64,000 nucleotides of DNA. Origin: Adiantum capillus-veneris. Its lineage: Eukaryota; Streptophyta; Polypodiopsida; Polypodiales; Pteridaceae. Position 1 is the stretch's first letter. Every line of letters starts with the position of its first letter. The translations under genes and the position numbers were made by a program. The DNA lies in assembly GCA_014529385.2 (NCBI GenBank), contig CM043950.1:155715545-155779544 (forward strand), read 5' to 3'. This document shows positions 21,947-34,454 of this stretch, in pieces. The notes below the pieces were generated by a model. That model was not told the origin of the DNA. It searched no databases and saw nothing but the letters and a program-made list of their open reading frames with translations.

Positions 21947-23167
21947 TTAGTGCTCTATAGTCGACACACACATACGATATGTGCCGTCTTTCTTTTGCAC
22001 TAATAGCACATGTGAGCAAAATGGAGATGAGCTAGGCCTAACCATGCCCTTCTCAACTAACTCATGCACTTGCCGCATAATCTCCTCTTGTTGAGCTTGA
22101 GAAACTCTATAAGGAGGTTTTTTAGGCGGTGAACTTCCTGGAAGAAGTTCAATTGCATGGTCATCATTACCTCGTTTAGGAGGTAGCTCACAAGGGATGT
22201 CGTCAATAAAAACATCATTAAACCCCTTGAGAAAATTGGATAACTCTAATTCCTTTTGGTTGCTTTTATTTTCTTTTGCTAAAGCATTAGGTTCATTTTT
22301 AGAATCTTTAATAAAAATCATGTACACGGAAATAGAGCTCTTTATTGACTTGTTGAAATCTGGTGTATGTACAATGGGAATGGTGTTACCCATTTCCTTA
22401 GCATCTATATACATGTCTTTTTCCCTGAACTTAAAGGAGATTCTCCTTTCAGGAAATTTAACATCGGCAGCAAGGCGGTCAAACCATGGTGCCCCTAGGA
22501 TTACATCCTCATGCTTGAGAGGAGAGATAAAGAAGTCCTCTTTGTCCACATAGCCTTGGACATGAAGCCTCAATTTCCCGATTAAGGGAGTGACTGAAGC
22601 TTCTTGCCCCTTGAAGCCACTGTCTGCGGGTAGGATATCTCCCATCTCGTAGGATTGTATGGCTAGCTTGGTGGCCAACTCTATAGATATAAAATTGTGA
22701 GTAGAACCAGGGTCAAAGAGAATAAAAGCATCATGTTCTCTTACCTTTCCCCAAGCATGGCATAGAGGAGATCCTTTGTGAGTTGTTTGGTGAGTCTCCT
22801 CCTCTTGGATTTCAACCAAGGAAGCTCTAGGAGGATCTTGGCGGTTGTTCTTTTGGGGACAAGCGCGGTACGCATGCCCTTGTTCGCCGCACTTGAAACA
22901 CCGGTTATCCTTGCGATAATGCTCAAGCTCTTCAGGAGAGAGTTTGTTCTTACCTTTGTAAACTCCCTTCTCTTTAGCTTTGTTGGAGTTTCCCTTAGGA
23001 GACTTTTGGGCATTGTCCTTCCCCTTAGGCTCATTGGAACCCTTGTTTTCCGGGGGCTTATTATTACTTTTAACCCCCGTTTGGAAATTGATTCTAGAGG
23101 CCACCATAGTATGGTGTATTACTGCCGATATGGTACATGGCCTTTGGGAGTTGACATACCCTGCCAT
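21947..23167 (-). pseudogene. Gag zinc knuckle, protease and RT start of element D
   Basis: Minus-strand open frame of 406 codons, continuous with the gag frame upstream except for a TGA at 23207. It holds a CCHC knuckle CFKCGEQGHAYRACP (22858-22900), the protease FDPGSTHNFIS (a variant of D-S/T-G) and an RT N-terminus with RPSSSPFCSHVLLVQKKDG. It ends at a stop created by a local GT insertion. The basic linker between gag and knuckle is low in complexity. Confidence 0.88.
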
Positions 23168-23206
23168 TTCTTCGGTTAAGCCCGCACAAAACTGTTGCTT
23201 TTGCTC

Positions 23207-24346
23207 TCAAAAATCCAACTTTTTGAAGACAGTGGCTTTGAGTTGTAAGTCCCAAAACTTGTCTACATATTTGTGGATGGATTCATTGGGAGAGAGCTTT
23301 AAGCTTCGCCATTCGGTGAGTACTTTGTCTTTGGCATCGGTGGCCAAAAACTGCTTCATAATGGAAGCTCTTAAAGCCTTCCATGTTCGTGGAGCTTCAT
23401 CGTTGGCTCGTAGGCTAGACCACCATTGTCTGGCAGACTTTTGAAAGTGTATAGCTACATGGCGTAGCTTAGAGGACTCCGTGAAGCCCTCATCTCCAAA
23501 CGCCTCATCGAATTGTTGGATAAAGGCCAAGAATTTGTCCGTAGCACCAAAGGTACCATCATAGGTAAGGAAAGAGATGCTCTTCCCTCCTTCTTTGAAT
23601 TTCTTCGGCTTGGACGACCTCTTCCATCCGGCATAGGATTTCCTATGGCCTCTTCTTTTTGATGGTTCAAAGGTTGCACCATCACTTTCTTCAGAAGGTG
23701 AAGAATTTGAAGAAGGTGGAGAAGAGGGTGACCTCTTTCTCGCCTTTTTCTTGTCTTGATCTTTGTCGTCTTCACCATAGCTTTCATAAGAGGAAGAGGA
23801 TGAAGAAGATGGAGAAGAGGGTGTCCTCTTTCTCGCCTTTTTCTTCTCTTGCTTTTTATCATCCCTCTTTGAATTGTGGTGAGGATAGGAATATGATGGT
23901 CTTCTCCGCTTTGGTGGTGATGGAGAGCGTTTAGCCTGCCGTCTTCGTGGAGCCATCTCCGCCGAGGTGGCGGGAGACTCGCTTCTTTCTCGTTCCTTCG
24001 GTGGAGGCTCTTGAGTTCTCCTTTGGGAAGGAGATGCATCATCAAGAAGTAAATTCTTGAGCCCTTCGTATGGATTATTTTCTTCTTCCCGAATCGGAGA
24101 GAGACCTCTTTTGGTAGTCTCACAAGGAGGCTTCCTAGGTGTTCTCTCGTCATGGTGATGAGCTTGGAGAATCCCGTGAGCACGGAGCTACCGTTTCACT
24201 TCACTTTGGAGAGACGGATTGCCCATGGCTTGTTGAAGCCTAGAAACAAGATAGTTAACAAGCATTGAAGCATCATTAGTAGCTTGCTCATGAGCAAAAT
24301 CAAAGTTATCAACATTAATTTCACTCTCTTTACTATTGTCAGCCAT
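23207..24346 (-). pseudogene. gag: Gag of element D
   Basis: Starts MADNSKESEINVDNFDF at 24346, matching the gag start of E (31855). A TAG near 24187 breaks it early, then the frame 23956-23207 gives an Arg/Ser/Pro/Lys-rich segment followed by the capsid-like block with FLAFIQQFDEAFGDEGF and ARQWWSSL. It stops at TGA 23207, where E has a sense codon. The 242-codon frame at 23455-24183 is a shadow in another frame. Confidence 0.8.
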
Positions 24347-24745
24347 TCTAACAACTTTTAGGTGTAAACTTTTTAGGTGTACTTTGGCACTTCAATCCCT
24401 AGTTGCTACTCCTCTTTACCCCATTAGAAAAAGCACTCAAGCTAATGTACCCGCGGCTCGAATACCATTAATTGCAAGGAATAGAATAGAGGGTCCTTCA
24501 ACACCAAAACAGCACCGGCTCCTGTCAAGCTTCTAATAGCTCAATAGTGGTTAAGCCGTAGGCAAGCCCCGTAGGACTCCACTATTAAGACCATAGCTCT
24601 CGAACGTGATGCTCCGTTAACTGCACAAATGCAGGCGCACTGCAAGGCTGAAAAATCCCTATTCTCATTACTCACAGGCAAGTAATAATACCAACCATTT
24701 GTAGCTAGCTTGAGGACCTCCCTTCTTGACCAAGAAAAGAGAAAC

Positions 24746-24763
24746 CTTGTACTCTGATACCAA
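24746..24763 (-). other. Primer-binding site of element D (Met-tRNA type)
   Basis: On the minus strand TTGGTATCAGAGTACAAG follows the 5' LTR end directly. It matches the common Met-type site. Confidence 0.88.
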
Positions 24764-26354
24764 TGTAACATTTAATGGCCTAATAACTTATGTGTAGCAG
24801 AAATTAGCATGAACATAGTGGGCATTTCATTAGAATAGATTACTAATGAGAATTACAAGAGTGCTTGGGTGGAGAGAGCAACAAAAAGCATAACACCTAG
24901 TTAGATAGCATCAACAATACTTTCAAAAGAGAGAGAAATTAAGCTATTGACAACAGTTGAGGACCGGATTTGCATGGAGCCGGTCCCCCCTCCAAAAGGC
25001 TTTGTATTATGGTTTCTCCCATCAAGAGAGACATTACACAATACAATTCTTTGTGTTCCTTCAAGACTAGCTAGTGCAATGACGATGGAAGCTTCATGCA
25101 CTAAGCAAAACACTTAACAAACACAACTTGAATTATCCCCATTCTCAGACCCAAGACCTCACACACCTTCGAAGATGGTGAGAGCTAGCAGGGTATGAGA
25201 GTAGATTGAGAGGAAGAAGGAGTATCTTACGAGAAAGATGTACATCTCCTCACATAATCACTCATATTAGCATAGATTAGCTTAGTAATTAGCTTGGTAG
25301 AGGAGATGAGCATGCATCGAATCTTGTCTCTTGGTTGGATTTGCATCCACATGCCAAGAGAGTGTTGAGGTAGGCTTCTATCTCACAAGCTTGGAGTAGG
25401 TGATGAGTTCTCCATTAAATCTTGGGAAGAGATAGTCTTCTCTTTCTTCACACATGAGATTGTGTGAGTGTGTGTGTGTGATAATGCCAAGCAAAAATCA
25501 GCCCCCCCTCTCTCTTGGGCGAGCCCCCTTGCTATTTGCTCTTCCTGCAGCCTCATTGGCCCTCCCCAAGTCAAGCCAATTACAATTAAGCAGCATAAGT
25601 GATAGCCTTTTGACATGTGTCCCCCTTTCCCCTTTTGTGAGAGCTTGAGGTAATTAAATAATTAAACTAAACTCTCATTGGACCCCTTTGCCTCCTGGCC
25701 AATAGGAATCAGGCAAGCCATGGGGCTCCTGAATGCTCATTGGACCCTTTGGGAGACTGCCCAATAGTCTTCTAGGAGACTTAATTCTTATTGGTTTCTT
25801 TTATTAAATGTTTTTAAATTAATTAAACTAGATTTACTCTAGCTTAACTCTCATTGTTCCACTTCAAGGGTCATCCAATAGGAATTGGGCACATCTTGTG
25901 GGCATCTGGGCTAGGGAGCTGACATGTGTCCCTAATTCCCTTTGTGTAAAGGGGCTTGTGTGTGTGTGTGTGTGGCTTTCTCTCTCATCCCCTAGAAGAA
26001 GGGCTCGCCCCCTCCCATGTAGGGATGTGCATTGACTTTGGAGAGCACACAGAGCATCCAATTCCCCCTAAACTTTAACCCTTTGGACACAACCTTTGAA
26101 TTTTGGAACCTTAGAATTTTGGAAGTCTTAATGGGCTGAACCTTAGGGTATTTTTAGCCCATTGTTGCACATGGCTCTTTTGCAAATGGCCCCCTCTTTG
26201 GATCCCTGTTTTTCCACCTTTGTATCCGTACTGTGGCGGGTCTGCTAGCTTAACCAATATTCTAGCTTTTTCTTCCCTGGCACTTCCCCACATTAAATGA
26301 TCAGTTCAATATGAGAAAATCATTTAAGATAATTAGATATTGATTATTATGATA
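24764..26354 (-). repeat. 5' LTR of element D
   Basis: In plus-strand reading TGTAACATTT to TTATTATGATA, about 1,591 bp, a close match to 17440-19039. The termini are TG and TA rather than TG and CA. The boundary at gata/gagag is supported by the target duplication. Confidence 0.9.
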
Positions 26355-27936
26355 GAGAGTTTAGGGAACATGACAATAGTTGAGGACCGGATTCATATGG
26401 AGCCGGTCCCCCCTCCAATAGGAATTTGTATTATAGTTTCTCCCATCAAGAGAGACGTGGTACAATACAATATTTGTGTTCCTTGTGACCTATGTGATGC
26501 AATGAAGATGGAAAGCTTCATGCATCACAAGCATAACATAAACTTGTAGGCATTTGTATTATAGTTTCTTCCATCAAGAGAGACTTGGTACAATACAATC
26601 TTTGTGTTCCTTGTTACCTGTGTGATGCAATGAAGATGGAAAGCTTCATGCATCACAAGCATAACACAAAATTGTAAAAAACATTAACTATCCCAAGCCT
26701 CAGTCCCAAGGCCTCAAACACCTTCGAAGGTGGAGAGAGCTAGCGGGGAATGAGAATAGGGAAGAGGAAGAAGAAACATTCCATAGGAGAAAGAAATAGT
26801 TCCTCACTTATCATTGCTCTTCTTGCTAGCATACATAATAGCATAGTAATGGAGATGGAGAAGATGGCAAGCTTAAGCATTGAAGCATGACTCTTGCTTG
26901 GATTTGCATTCCATAGCCAAGAGTGTTGGTGTATGCTTTCACTCTCACAAGGTTGGAGAAGGAGGTGGCGTTCCTCAACTTTCACCAAGTGAGAATAGCT
27001 TTCCAAATGAGTGTGTGTGTGTGTGTGGAGTATATGCCCCTAGCACCCCCCTTCCTTGCTTTGGGCAAAAATTCTACATGCTACAATCTCAATGGACCCC
27101 TCTCCCCTTAGCCAATCACATACAGCATGCAATCAAGCATATGGGTAGTCTTTTGACAAGTGTCCTCCTTACCCTTTAGAGAGAGAGAGCTTGAAAATAT
27201 CTAGATATTTGTTAGATGGAAGTAGAATCTCATTGGACCCCTCTTTAGCCCAACCAATGGCATTCAAACACACCATGTGGTTAAGCTTAGTGAGAGTCTG
27301 ACATGTGTCCCATGTGCTCTTTTAAAATTCCCCTAACTTTGAGATTTTTATGCATAGGAAGTTTCTCAAGCAACTTCCTCCTTCAGTGAGTAGGTTCTCT
27401 TTTTGACTCAAGCATCTTACCTCCCATGCATAGGAAGCTTCTCAAGAAACTTCCTCATTAAATGTGATAAGTACCTCAAGTACCTTAGTCAACAAGCATG
27501 ACAAGCACCTTAGGTGGGGTTCCCACCTCAAGCACAGCCTTAGCTTGCTTAAGTTTAGGTCGGGTTCCCACATCAAGCACATCCCTAGCTTGCTTAAGTT
27601 TAGGTCGAGTTTCCACCTCAAGCACAACCCTAGCTTGCTTAGTTTAGGTCAGGTTCCCACCTCAAGCATAGCCCTAGATTGCTTAAGTTTAGGTCGGGTT
27701 CCCACCTCAAGCTCAGCCCTAGCTTTCTTAAGGTCAAAGGACTTTTAACACTAACCATTGCTCCTTTTGGACCCTTATTGAGATGTAACCATCTCTCCTT
27801 TTTGGTCCCGTGTTGAGATAGGTCTAGAAGCACATGTCTCTATTCTAACTCTTGTTACCATTTATTCTCCCACATTAAATGATCAGTTTAATATGAGAAA
27901 ATCATTTGGTAAAGTTAGATGTTATATTTTATGAAA
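26355..27936 (-). repeat. Left LTR of element E, second part
   Basis: Continues the E LTR after element D. Starts with the gagag target duplication and ends TATTTTATGAAA before tacaa. It has a 128-bp internal tandem duplication (from 26425 and 26553), repeats based on tgcataggaag, and a 45-46-bp array at 27519-27735. It lacks about 75 bp present in the right LTR near 33865-33940. Confidence 0.88.
27519..27735. repeat. 45-46-bp tandem array in E LTR
   Basis: Units of the form cacctcaagcacagcc plus ttagcttgcttaag plus tttaggtcgggttcc. About five units lie here and about six, some shortened, at 33597-33840 in the other LTR, so copy number has changed between the two LTRs of one element. Short frames in both directions across it are repeat artefacts. 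Confidence 0.7.
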
Positions 27937-28143
27937 TACAATGCAGCATGTTCTTTTGTTGACGGGCATTTGGAACAAAGGGCATTGATGTACGTCCTGG
28001 TTCTGAGGATACACGCAATGTTGAGAATGTTGTAGGTCTTCTGCAAGGATTGCTGCTGTTAGAGTTATTTTGCCTACGACTGAACAAGCTCGTTGGTATG
28101 TTAAAATTGCATAGGCTCATGCATTGATTGTGTTTTATGTGAA
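27937..28143 (+). pseudogene. gag: Displaced copy of copia gag next to the left E LTR
   Basis: 207 bp nearly identical to 34113-34320, the copia gag flank on the outer side of the right E LTR, including the tacaa duplication and the GIDVRPG segment. Here it lies on the inner side of the left LTR, where E's polypurine tract and integrase end should be. At 28143 it joins E integrase through a short repeated filler, aatatcattgta twice. This points to a duplication or recombination after E had inserted in F. Confidence 0.8.
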
Positions 28144-28150
28144 TATCATT

Positions 28151-31100
28151 GTATGTACAATATCATTGTACGCATACTCTATAAGAGGTAGGTACTTCTA
28201 TCATTGAGAACATTGATCTACTTTCATGACATAGGCTTTTAGTAGATCAAAAATTGTTAGATTAGTTAGTTCACTTTGGTCATCCATTTGTGGATGATAG
28301 GCCGAAAGAGAAATTTAATCTACTTCATAGATTCTCAAAGAGACCCTTCTAGAAATTACTGGTCATTCTAGGATCTTTGTCGGACACTATGGGTGTTGAA
28401 AATCCATGATTCTTTAGAATTTGAGATCTGAAGAGGGTTGCCATTTGATATGCCTCAATAGTCTTTTTCACAGGCATAGAGTCTGTTTTCTTGTTAAGCC
28501 TGTTGATTGAAACAAACCAAGTTGCTTCCCTCAATCAAATTTCAACTTTTGGTATACCATGCATTTTGAAACATAATCTTGTATGTTTACTTTTCATGGT
28601 AGACCAATAGAAATACATTTCTACTTCTTGAAGAGTAGATTATTGAATCCCTCTTTGCCCCGCATAAGGAGAAGTATGGGATTCATACATGAAGTTCTTA
28701 TTGTATGAGTGATTAACACATAGCCTATTTCCATTTGGAAGATAACCATCCTTCAAGGTGAATGGTTCTTGTTACTTCCCTATTGCAAAGGCTATAATTA
28801 CGTACTTAAAGTCTTGGTCAGTAGCAGACTCATCTATCATAAAAGATAGATCATTGTGAGTTGCCATAGACACCACATTGACCCTTGGTCGTTTTGAAAG
28901 TGCATCGACGACTTGATTGTGCTTGCCAACAACATGAGCAATATGAAATTTAAATTGAAAAATAAATTTTTCCTACCTCATTTGTTTGTCGGGGAGCTTG
29001 GTTTGCATCATGAAGTTCTTGAGGCTTTGTGATCCATTCGTAGGATGAATGGAGTCCCCAAGAGATAGTGTTTCCACGTGTTTAGGGCATATAGAATAGC
29101 TAATAGTTTGTTTTTTGTATTTTCCCAATACTCACTTATTGAAGTTGAGTCTTTGACTCTCATATGCTATGGCATGCCCTTCTTGAAGCAAAATAGCTCC
29201 AAGGCAATCACCACAAGCATCAGATTGGACCTCAAATGGCTTTGAGAGATCTAGTAGTGTGAACACACGTTGAGAGATAAGCTTCTCAAAAGCTTCTTGC
29301 ACTTTTGCAGTCCATGAATACTTAACATTCTTTTTTTGTTAAGTCGTGTAATGGGCACACATACCTACAAAGCTTCGTACCTCTTGTAGATTCCTTGGAT
29401 TAGGCCATCTTTTTAATACCTCTAACTTTGTTGCATCCATACGGGTGCCATCCTTAGAGATAATGTGACCTAACTATTGAATCTCGTGTAGGAAAAATTT
29501 GTTTTCTTTCTATTAATGAAAAGCTTATTCTCTCTCACAACTTGAAAAATTACCAGGAGGTGTCGCTTGTACTCCTCAAGAGATTTTGAGTGGCCTGAAG
29601 ATTTTTGTGGATCACGAGTTTGAATGCGTCTGGAGCATTTGTCAGGCCAGAATTTTGTAAATTATCAATTAGATATTCCATGTGCGGCAGGGAAAATTTA
29701 TTTTTCATAGTAGTATTATTTAGTGCTCTTTAGTCAACACACATGTGATATGTGTCGTCTTTATTTTGCATTAAAAGAAATGTTGAACAAAATGGAGAGG
29801 AGCTAGACCTCACCATCTTGTTTTTTTTTTTCACCAATACATGCACTTGCCTCATGATCTCCTCTTGTTGAGCTTGTGAAACTCCATAAGGAGGCTTGTT
29901 AGGCGGTGAGCTTCTTGGTAGGAGCTCAATTGCATGGTCATCATCCCTCATTTTAGAGGTAGCTCAATAGGGATGTCATCAATGAAAACATCTTGGAATC
30001 CATTTAGGAAATTAGGCAACTCCAATTCCTCTTGATTCCCTTTATTGCAGGGATATGGTGTTCGCCAACTCATTAGAATCTATGTACATGCTCTTTTTCC
30101 TATAGGTGAAGTAGATTCTCCTTTCAGGGACTTCATGTTGCAAGACATGTGGCTAAACCATGGTGCCCCAATGATAACATTCTCATGTTTGAGAGGGAAG
30201 ATGAAGAAATCCTTTTTGTCCACATAGCTTTAGACATGAAGCCTTAATTTTCCAATTAAGGAAGCAACTAAGACATCTTGTCCCTTGATCTAACTCCATT
30301 GGCTTTCAATGTGTCTCCCATCTCGTGGGCTTGTATGCCTAGCTTAGTGGTCAACTCCGTGGATATGAAGTTGTGAGTTGAACCAGGGTCAAACAAAATA
30401 AAGGAATCATACTCTTGCATCTTTCCCCAAGCTTAGGAAAGGAGAAATCCTTGGCAATGAGAATCCTCTTATTGGAGCTTCAAACATAGAGGCTCTAGGA
30501 GTCTCATTGCGGAAATTATCTCGGGGTAAGGACGATAACCATGTCCTTGCTCCCCACACTTAAAACATTTGTGGTCCTTTGAGAAAAAACTTCTAGCTCT
30601 TTAGGAGAGAGTTTATATTAACCTTTGTAAACTCCCTTTTCCTTGGACCGATTGTTGTTGTTGTTGGAATAGCCTTGGTAAAAATTTTGGGCATTGGATT
30701 TCCTCTTGATATCACTTTGTCTTTATTTTCCATGGGCTTGACATTTTGTCTAGCCCCTTGTTGGAAATTTATGCGCGAAGCAACCATGGTGTGGTGGATT
30801 ACTTCGGTGATAGAACTAGGCCGTTGAGAGTTGACATACTCGGCCATCTCTTTGGGTAATCTCGCACAGAATTGTTTCTTTTGCACAGCAAAGTATATCT
30901 TTTGAAAGATAATAGTCTTGAGATGTAAATCCCAAAACTTGTCCACATATTTGTGGATAGACTCATGAGAGAGAAGCTTTAAACTTCACCATTTGGTACA
31001 CACTTTGTCCTTTGCATCACTTGCAAGGAATTACTTCATGATAGAAACTCGTAGAGTTTTCCATGTCTTTGGGACTTTGCCGTTGCCATGAAGGCTAGCC

Positions 31101-31855
31101 CACCATTGATCAGCCGATTTTTGGAAGTGCATAGCTACATGGTGTAGCTTGGAGGACTCCATGAAGCCCTCATCTCCAAAGACTGCATCAAATTGTTGGA
31201 TGAAGGCCAATACTTTGTCGGTAGCACCAAAGCTACCATCATAGGTGAGAAAAGAGATACTCTTTCCTCCCTCTTTGAACTTCTTTAACTTTTGTGACCT
31301 TCACCATGCAGGGTAATATTTGCGATGTCCTCCCCAATTGTATTCTCTATGAGAATAGCCATAGATTACATCGATAGAGGAGGAAGGTGAAGAAGAAGGA
31401 GAAGAGGGTGACCTTTTTCTTGCCCTTTTCTTCCTTTGTTTCCTCTCTTCCCTTTTGGAGTGATGAGGATAAGGACTATGGGTTAACCGTTTCCTCTTGG
31501 GAGGAGTTGGCGATCGTCTAGACCACCATCTTCATGGAGCCGCATCTTTTGAGGAACCTAGGGAGTCAAGTTACTTTCTGCTTCTTTGGATTCTTCCTCT
31601 CGTATGGGAGAGAGCCTTCTTTTGGGGGTCTCACCAAGAGGCCTCCTAAGCTCTCTCTTCCTCTTTGAGAGGAAAGGAAATCCTATAAGCACGAAGTTTT
31701 TCAGTGACTTCGTCTTGCAAAGAGGGGTTGCCCATAGCTTGTTGCAACCTAGTAACAAGATAATTAACAAACATGGGGGCATCATCATTAAAACCTTCAT
31801 GTTCAAAATCAAAGCTATCAATGTTCATTCTACTCTCTTGGTTATTGTCAGCCAT
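28151..31855 (-). pseudogene. gag-pol: gag-pol remnant of element E
   Basis: Minus-strand remnant aligned by eye to D. Gag starts MADNNQESRMNIDSFDF at 31855 and continues at 30593-31300 with YVNSQRPSSITEVIHHT. A protease/RT start (DDHAIELLPRSSPPNKPPY) lies at 29730-29951, RNase H and RT pieces at 28650-29650, and integrase pieces at 28151-28640. Stops and frameshifts are dense and parts of RT are deleted: about 4.1 kb of interior remains against 5.7 kb in D. It is older and more decayed than D. Confidence 0.82.
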
Positions 31856-32251
31856 GTTAATTGAACTTATGTGTTTACTTAGTGTATTCTTTGGAAATTC
31901 AAAACCTTAGTTGCTACTCCTCTTAGCCTTTGAAAATAGGCACTAAAGTATCTACACCCACGGTTCGAATTGGTTAATTATAGAGAGTAGAGGAGTGAGT
32001 CTAACATAGTGAAGTTGTCGAGGGATAGCTCCTTTCAGACTTCTTATGGCTCAATAATGGTAAAGCCTTAGGCAAGTCTAAAAAGACTCCATTATTAAGC
32101 CGAAAGCTCCCGAGGTGTGCACAATATCCCACATAGTGGGCTCAACAAAACCGATAATAGATCCCAGTCCCACTTACCCTAATATAATTAACAAAATCAA
32201 CCATTAATATGCTACTTAAGGACCTCTCTTATTAAGCAAAAAAAGAGAAAC

Positions 32252-32268
32252 CTAATTCTCTGATACCT
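32252..32268 (-). other. Primer-binding site of element E
   Basis: On the minus strand AAGGTATCAGAGAATTA follows the right LTR. It is the Met-type site with the first T changed to A. Confidence 0.75.
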
Positions 32269-34112
32269 TGTAATGAAAATGGCCTATGAACTTTGAGAGT
32301 AGCGGAATTAGGAAATTAGGTGAAGCACTTTTGAGAGATTACTTTGTGAGCATAGCGGGTGAACTTAATTGATGGTAGCAACATAAACATGGTACTTAGT
32401 TAACTTGTCATGAACAATACTTTTGCAAGAGAGAGAGTTTAGGGAACATGACAATAGTTGAGGACCGGATTCATATGGAGCCGGTCCCCCCTCCAATAGG
32501 CATTTGTATTATAGTTTCTCCCATCAAGAGAGACATGGTACGATACAATATTTGTGTTCCTTGTGACTTATGTGATGCAATGAATATGGAAAGCTTCATG
32601 CATCACAAGCATAACATAAACTTGTAGAAATTGGTATTATAGTTTCTCCCATCAAGAGAGACTTGGTACAATACAATCTTTGTGTTCCTTGTGACCTACG
32701 TGATGCAATGAAGATGGAAAGCTTCATGCATCACAAGCATAACATAAAATTGTAAAAAACATTAACTATCTCAAGCCTTAGTCCCAAGGCCTCAAAAACC
32801 TTCGAAGGTGAAGAGAGCTAGCGGGGAATGAGAATAGGGAAGAGGAAGAAGAAACATTCCATAGGAGAAAGAAATAGTTCCTCACTTATCATTACTCTTC
32901 TTGCTAGCATACATAATAGCATAGTAATGGAGATGGAGAAGATGGCAAGCTTAAGCATTGAAGCATGACTCTTGCTTGGATTTGCATTCCATAGCCAAGA
33001 GTGTTGGTGTATGCTTTCACTCTCACAAGGTTGGAGAAGGAGGTGGTGTTCCTCAACTTTCACCAAGTGAGAATAGCTTTCCAAATGAGTGTGTGTGTGT
33101 GTGTGGAGTATATGCCCCTAGCACCCCCCTTCCTTGCTTTGGGCAAAAATTCTACATGATACAAGCTCAATGGACCCCTCTCCCCTTAGCCAATCACATA
33201 CAGCATGCAGTCAAGCATATGGGTAGTCTTTTGACAAGTGTCCTCCTTACCCCTTAGAGAGAGAGAGCTTGAAAATATCTAGATATTTGTTAGATGGAAG
33301 TAGAATCTCATTGGACCCCTCTTTAGCCCAACCAATGGCATTCAAGCACACCATGTGGTTAAGCTTAGTGAGATTCTGACATGTGTCCCATGTGCTCTTT
33401 TAAAATTCCCCTAACTTTGAGATTTTTATGCATAGGAAGTTTCTCAAGCAACCTCCTCATTAAGTGAGTAGGTTCTCTTTTTGACTGAAGCATCTTACCC
33501 CCCATGCATAGGAAGCTTCTCAAGCAACTTCCTCATTAAATGTGATAAGTACCTCAAGTACCTTAGTCATCAAGTATGACAAGCACCTTAGGTGGGGTTC
33601 CCACCTCAAGCACAGCCTTAGCTTGCTTAAGTTTAGATTGGGTTCCCACATCAAGCACAACCCTAGCTTGCTTAAGTTTAGGTCGAGTTCCCACCTCAAG
33701 CACAACCCTAGCTTGCTTAAGGTTACCACCTCAAGCACAGCCCTAGCTTGCTTAAGGTTCCCACCTCAAGCACAACCCTAGCTTGGTTAAGTTTAGGTCG
33801 GGTTCCAACCTCAATCTTAGCCGTAGCTTGCTTAAGTTCAAAGGACTTTTAGCACTAACCATTGGAGGTCTTTAATGAAGCTAACCCTAAGGTCTTTTAA
33901 GCTTCATTAGTTGCACACTGCTCTTTGATAGACTACCTCCTTTTGGACCCTTATTGAGATGTAACCATCTCTCCTTTTTGGTCCCGTGTTGAAATAGGTC
34001 TAGAAGCACATGTCTCTATTCTAACTCTTGTTCCTATTTATTCTCCCACATTAAATGATCAGTTTAATATGAGAAAATCATTTGGTATAGTTAGATATTA
34101 TATTTTATGAAA
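32269..34112 (-). repeat. Right (5') LTR of element E
   Basis: In plus-strand reading TGTAATGAAAAT to TTTTATGAAA, 1,844 bp. It is uninterrupted and so serves as the empty-site reference for the D insertion. It is flanked on the right by tacaa and resumed copia gag. Confidence 0.9.
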
Positions 34113-34454
34113 TACAATGCAGCATGTTCTTTTCTTGACGGGCATTTGGAACATAGGGCATTGATGTACGTCCTGGTTATGAGGATACAGGCAATGTTGA
34201 GGATGTTGCAGGTCTTCTGCAAGGATTGCTAATGTTAGAGTTATTTTGCCTACGACTGAACAAGCTCGTTGGTATGTAAAATATGTGTAGACTTATGCAT
34301 TGATTGTGTTTTATGTGAAGGACACTATTACTGCACACATTTGTTTAGTGAATTTTTTAAAACAGGCTTGGTATATTTTGACTTGTCTTTATGCAAGTCG
34401 CAATCAAGCGAAAATTGCATTGCTGCGTAAAGAGCTGGAGTCGAAGATTATGCA
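34113..34454 (+). pseudogene. gag: copia gag of element F, middle part
   Basis: Continues gag from 17270 after element E. It reads TMQHVLFLTGIWN, then in a shifted frame GIDVRPGYEDTGN, then TTEQARWYV and finally FLKQAWYILTCLYASRN and KIALLRKELESKI, the copia gag (UBN2-type) core. Several stops and frameshifts. It is cut at atgca by unit G and resumes at 37778. Confidence 0.82.

Larger units (their letters stand above)
17440..26354 (-). mobile_element. Element D: full-length chromovirus (Ty3/gypsy), minus strand
   Basis: An 8.9-kb element with LTRs of about 1.6 kb, inserted in the left LTR of E with duplication gagag (17435-17439 and 26355-26359). On the minus strand the order is 5' LTR (24764-26354), Met-type primer site, gag, protease, RT, RNase H, integrase with chromodomain, purine-rich tract, 3' LTR (17440-19039). 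The uninterrupted E LTR at 32269-34112 acts as the empty site and confirms the junction. Several stops and frameshifts disable it. Confidence 0.93.
17271..34112 (-). mobile_element. Element E: decayed chromovirus-type Ty3/gypsy element (contains D)
   Basis: Minus-strand element inserted in copia gag with target duplication tacaa (17266-17270 and 34113-34117). Right LTR 32269-34112 is its 5' LTR, followed leftward by a Met-type primer site and gag. The left LTR (17271-17439 plus 26355-27936) is interrupted by D. Its protein frames (28151-31855) are close relatives of D's but riddled with stops and deletions. The region between integrase and left LTR is abnormal: 207 bp of copia gag replace the integrase end, chromodomain and polypurine tract. 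Confidence 0.82.

Noticed and set aside
23455-24183. 242-codon minus-strand frame in D gag region
   Set aside because: Shadow frame over the Arg/Ser-rich gag segment; the frame at 23207-23956 matches gag of E and the capsid block.
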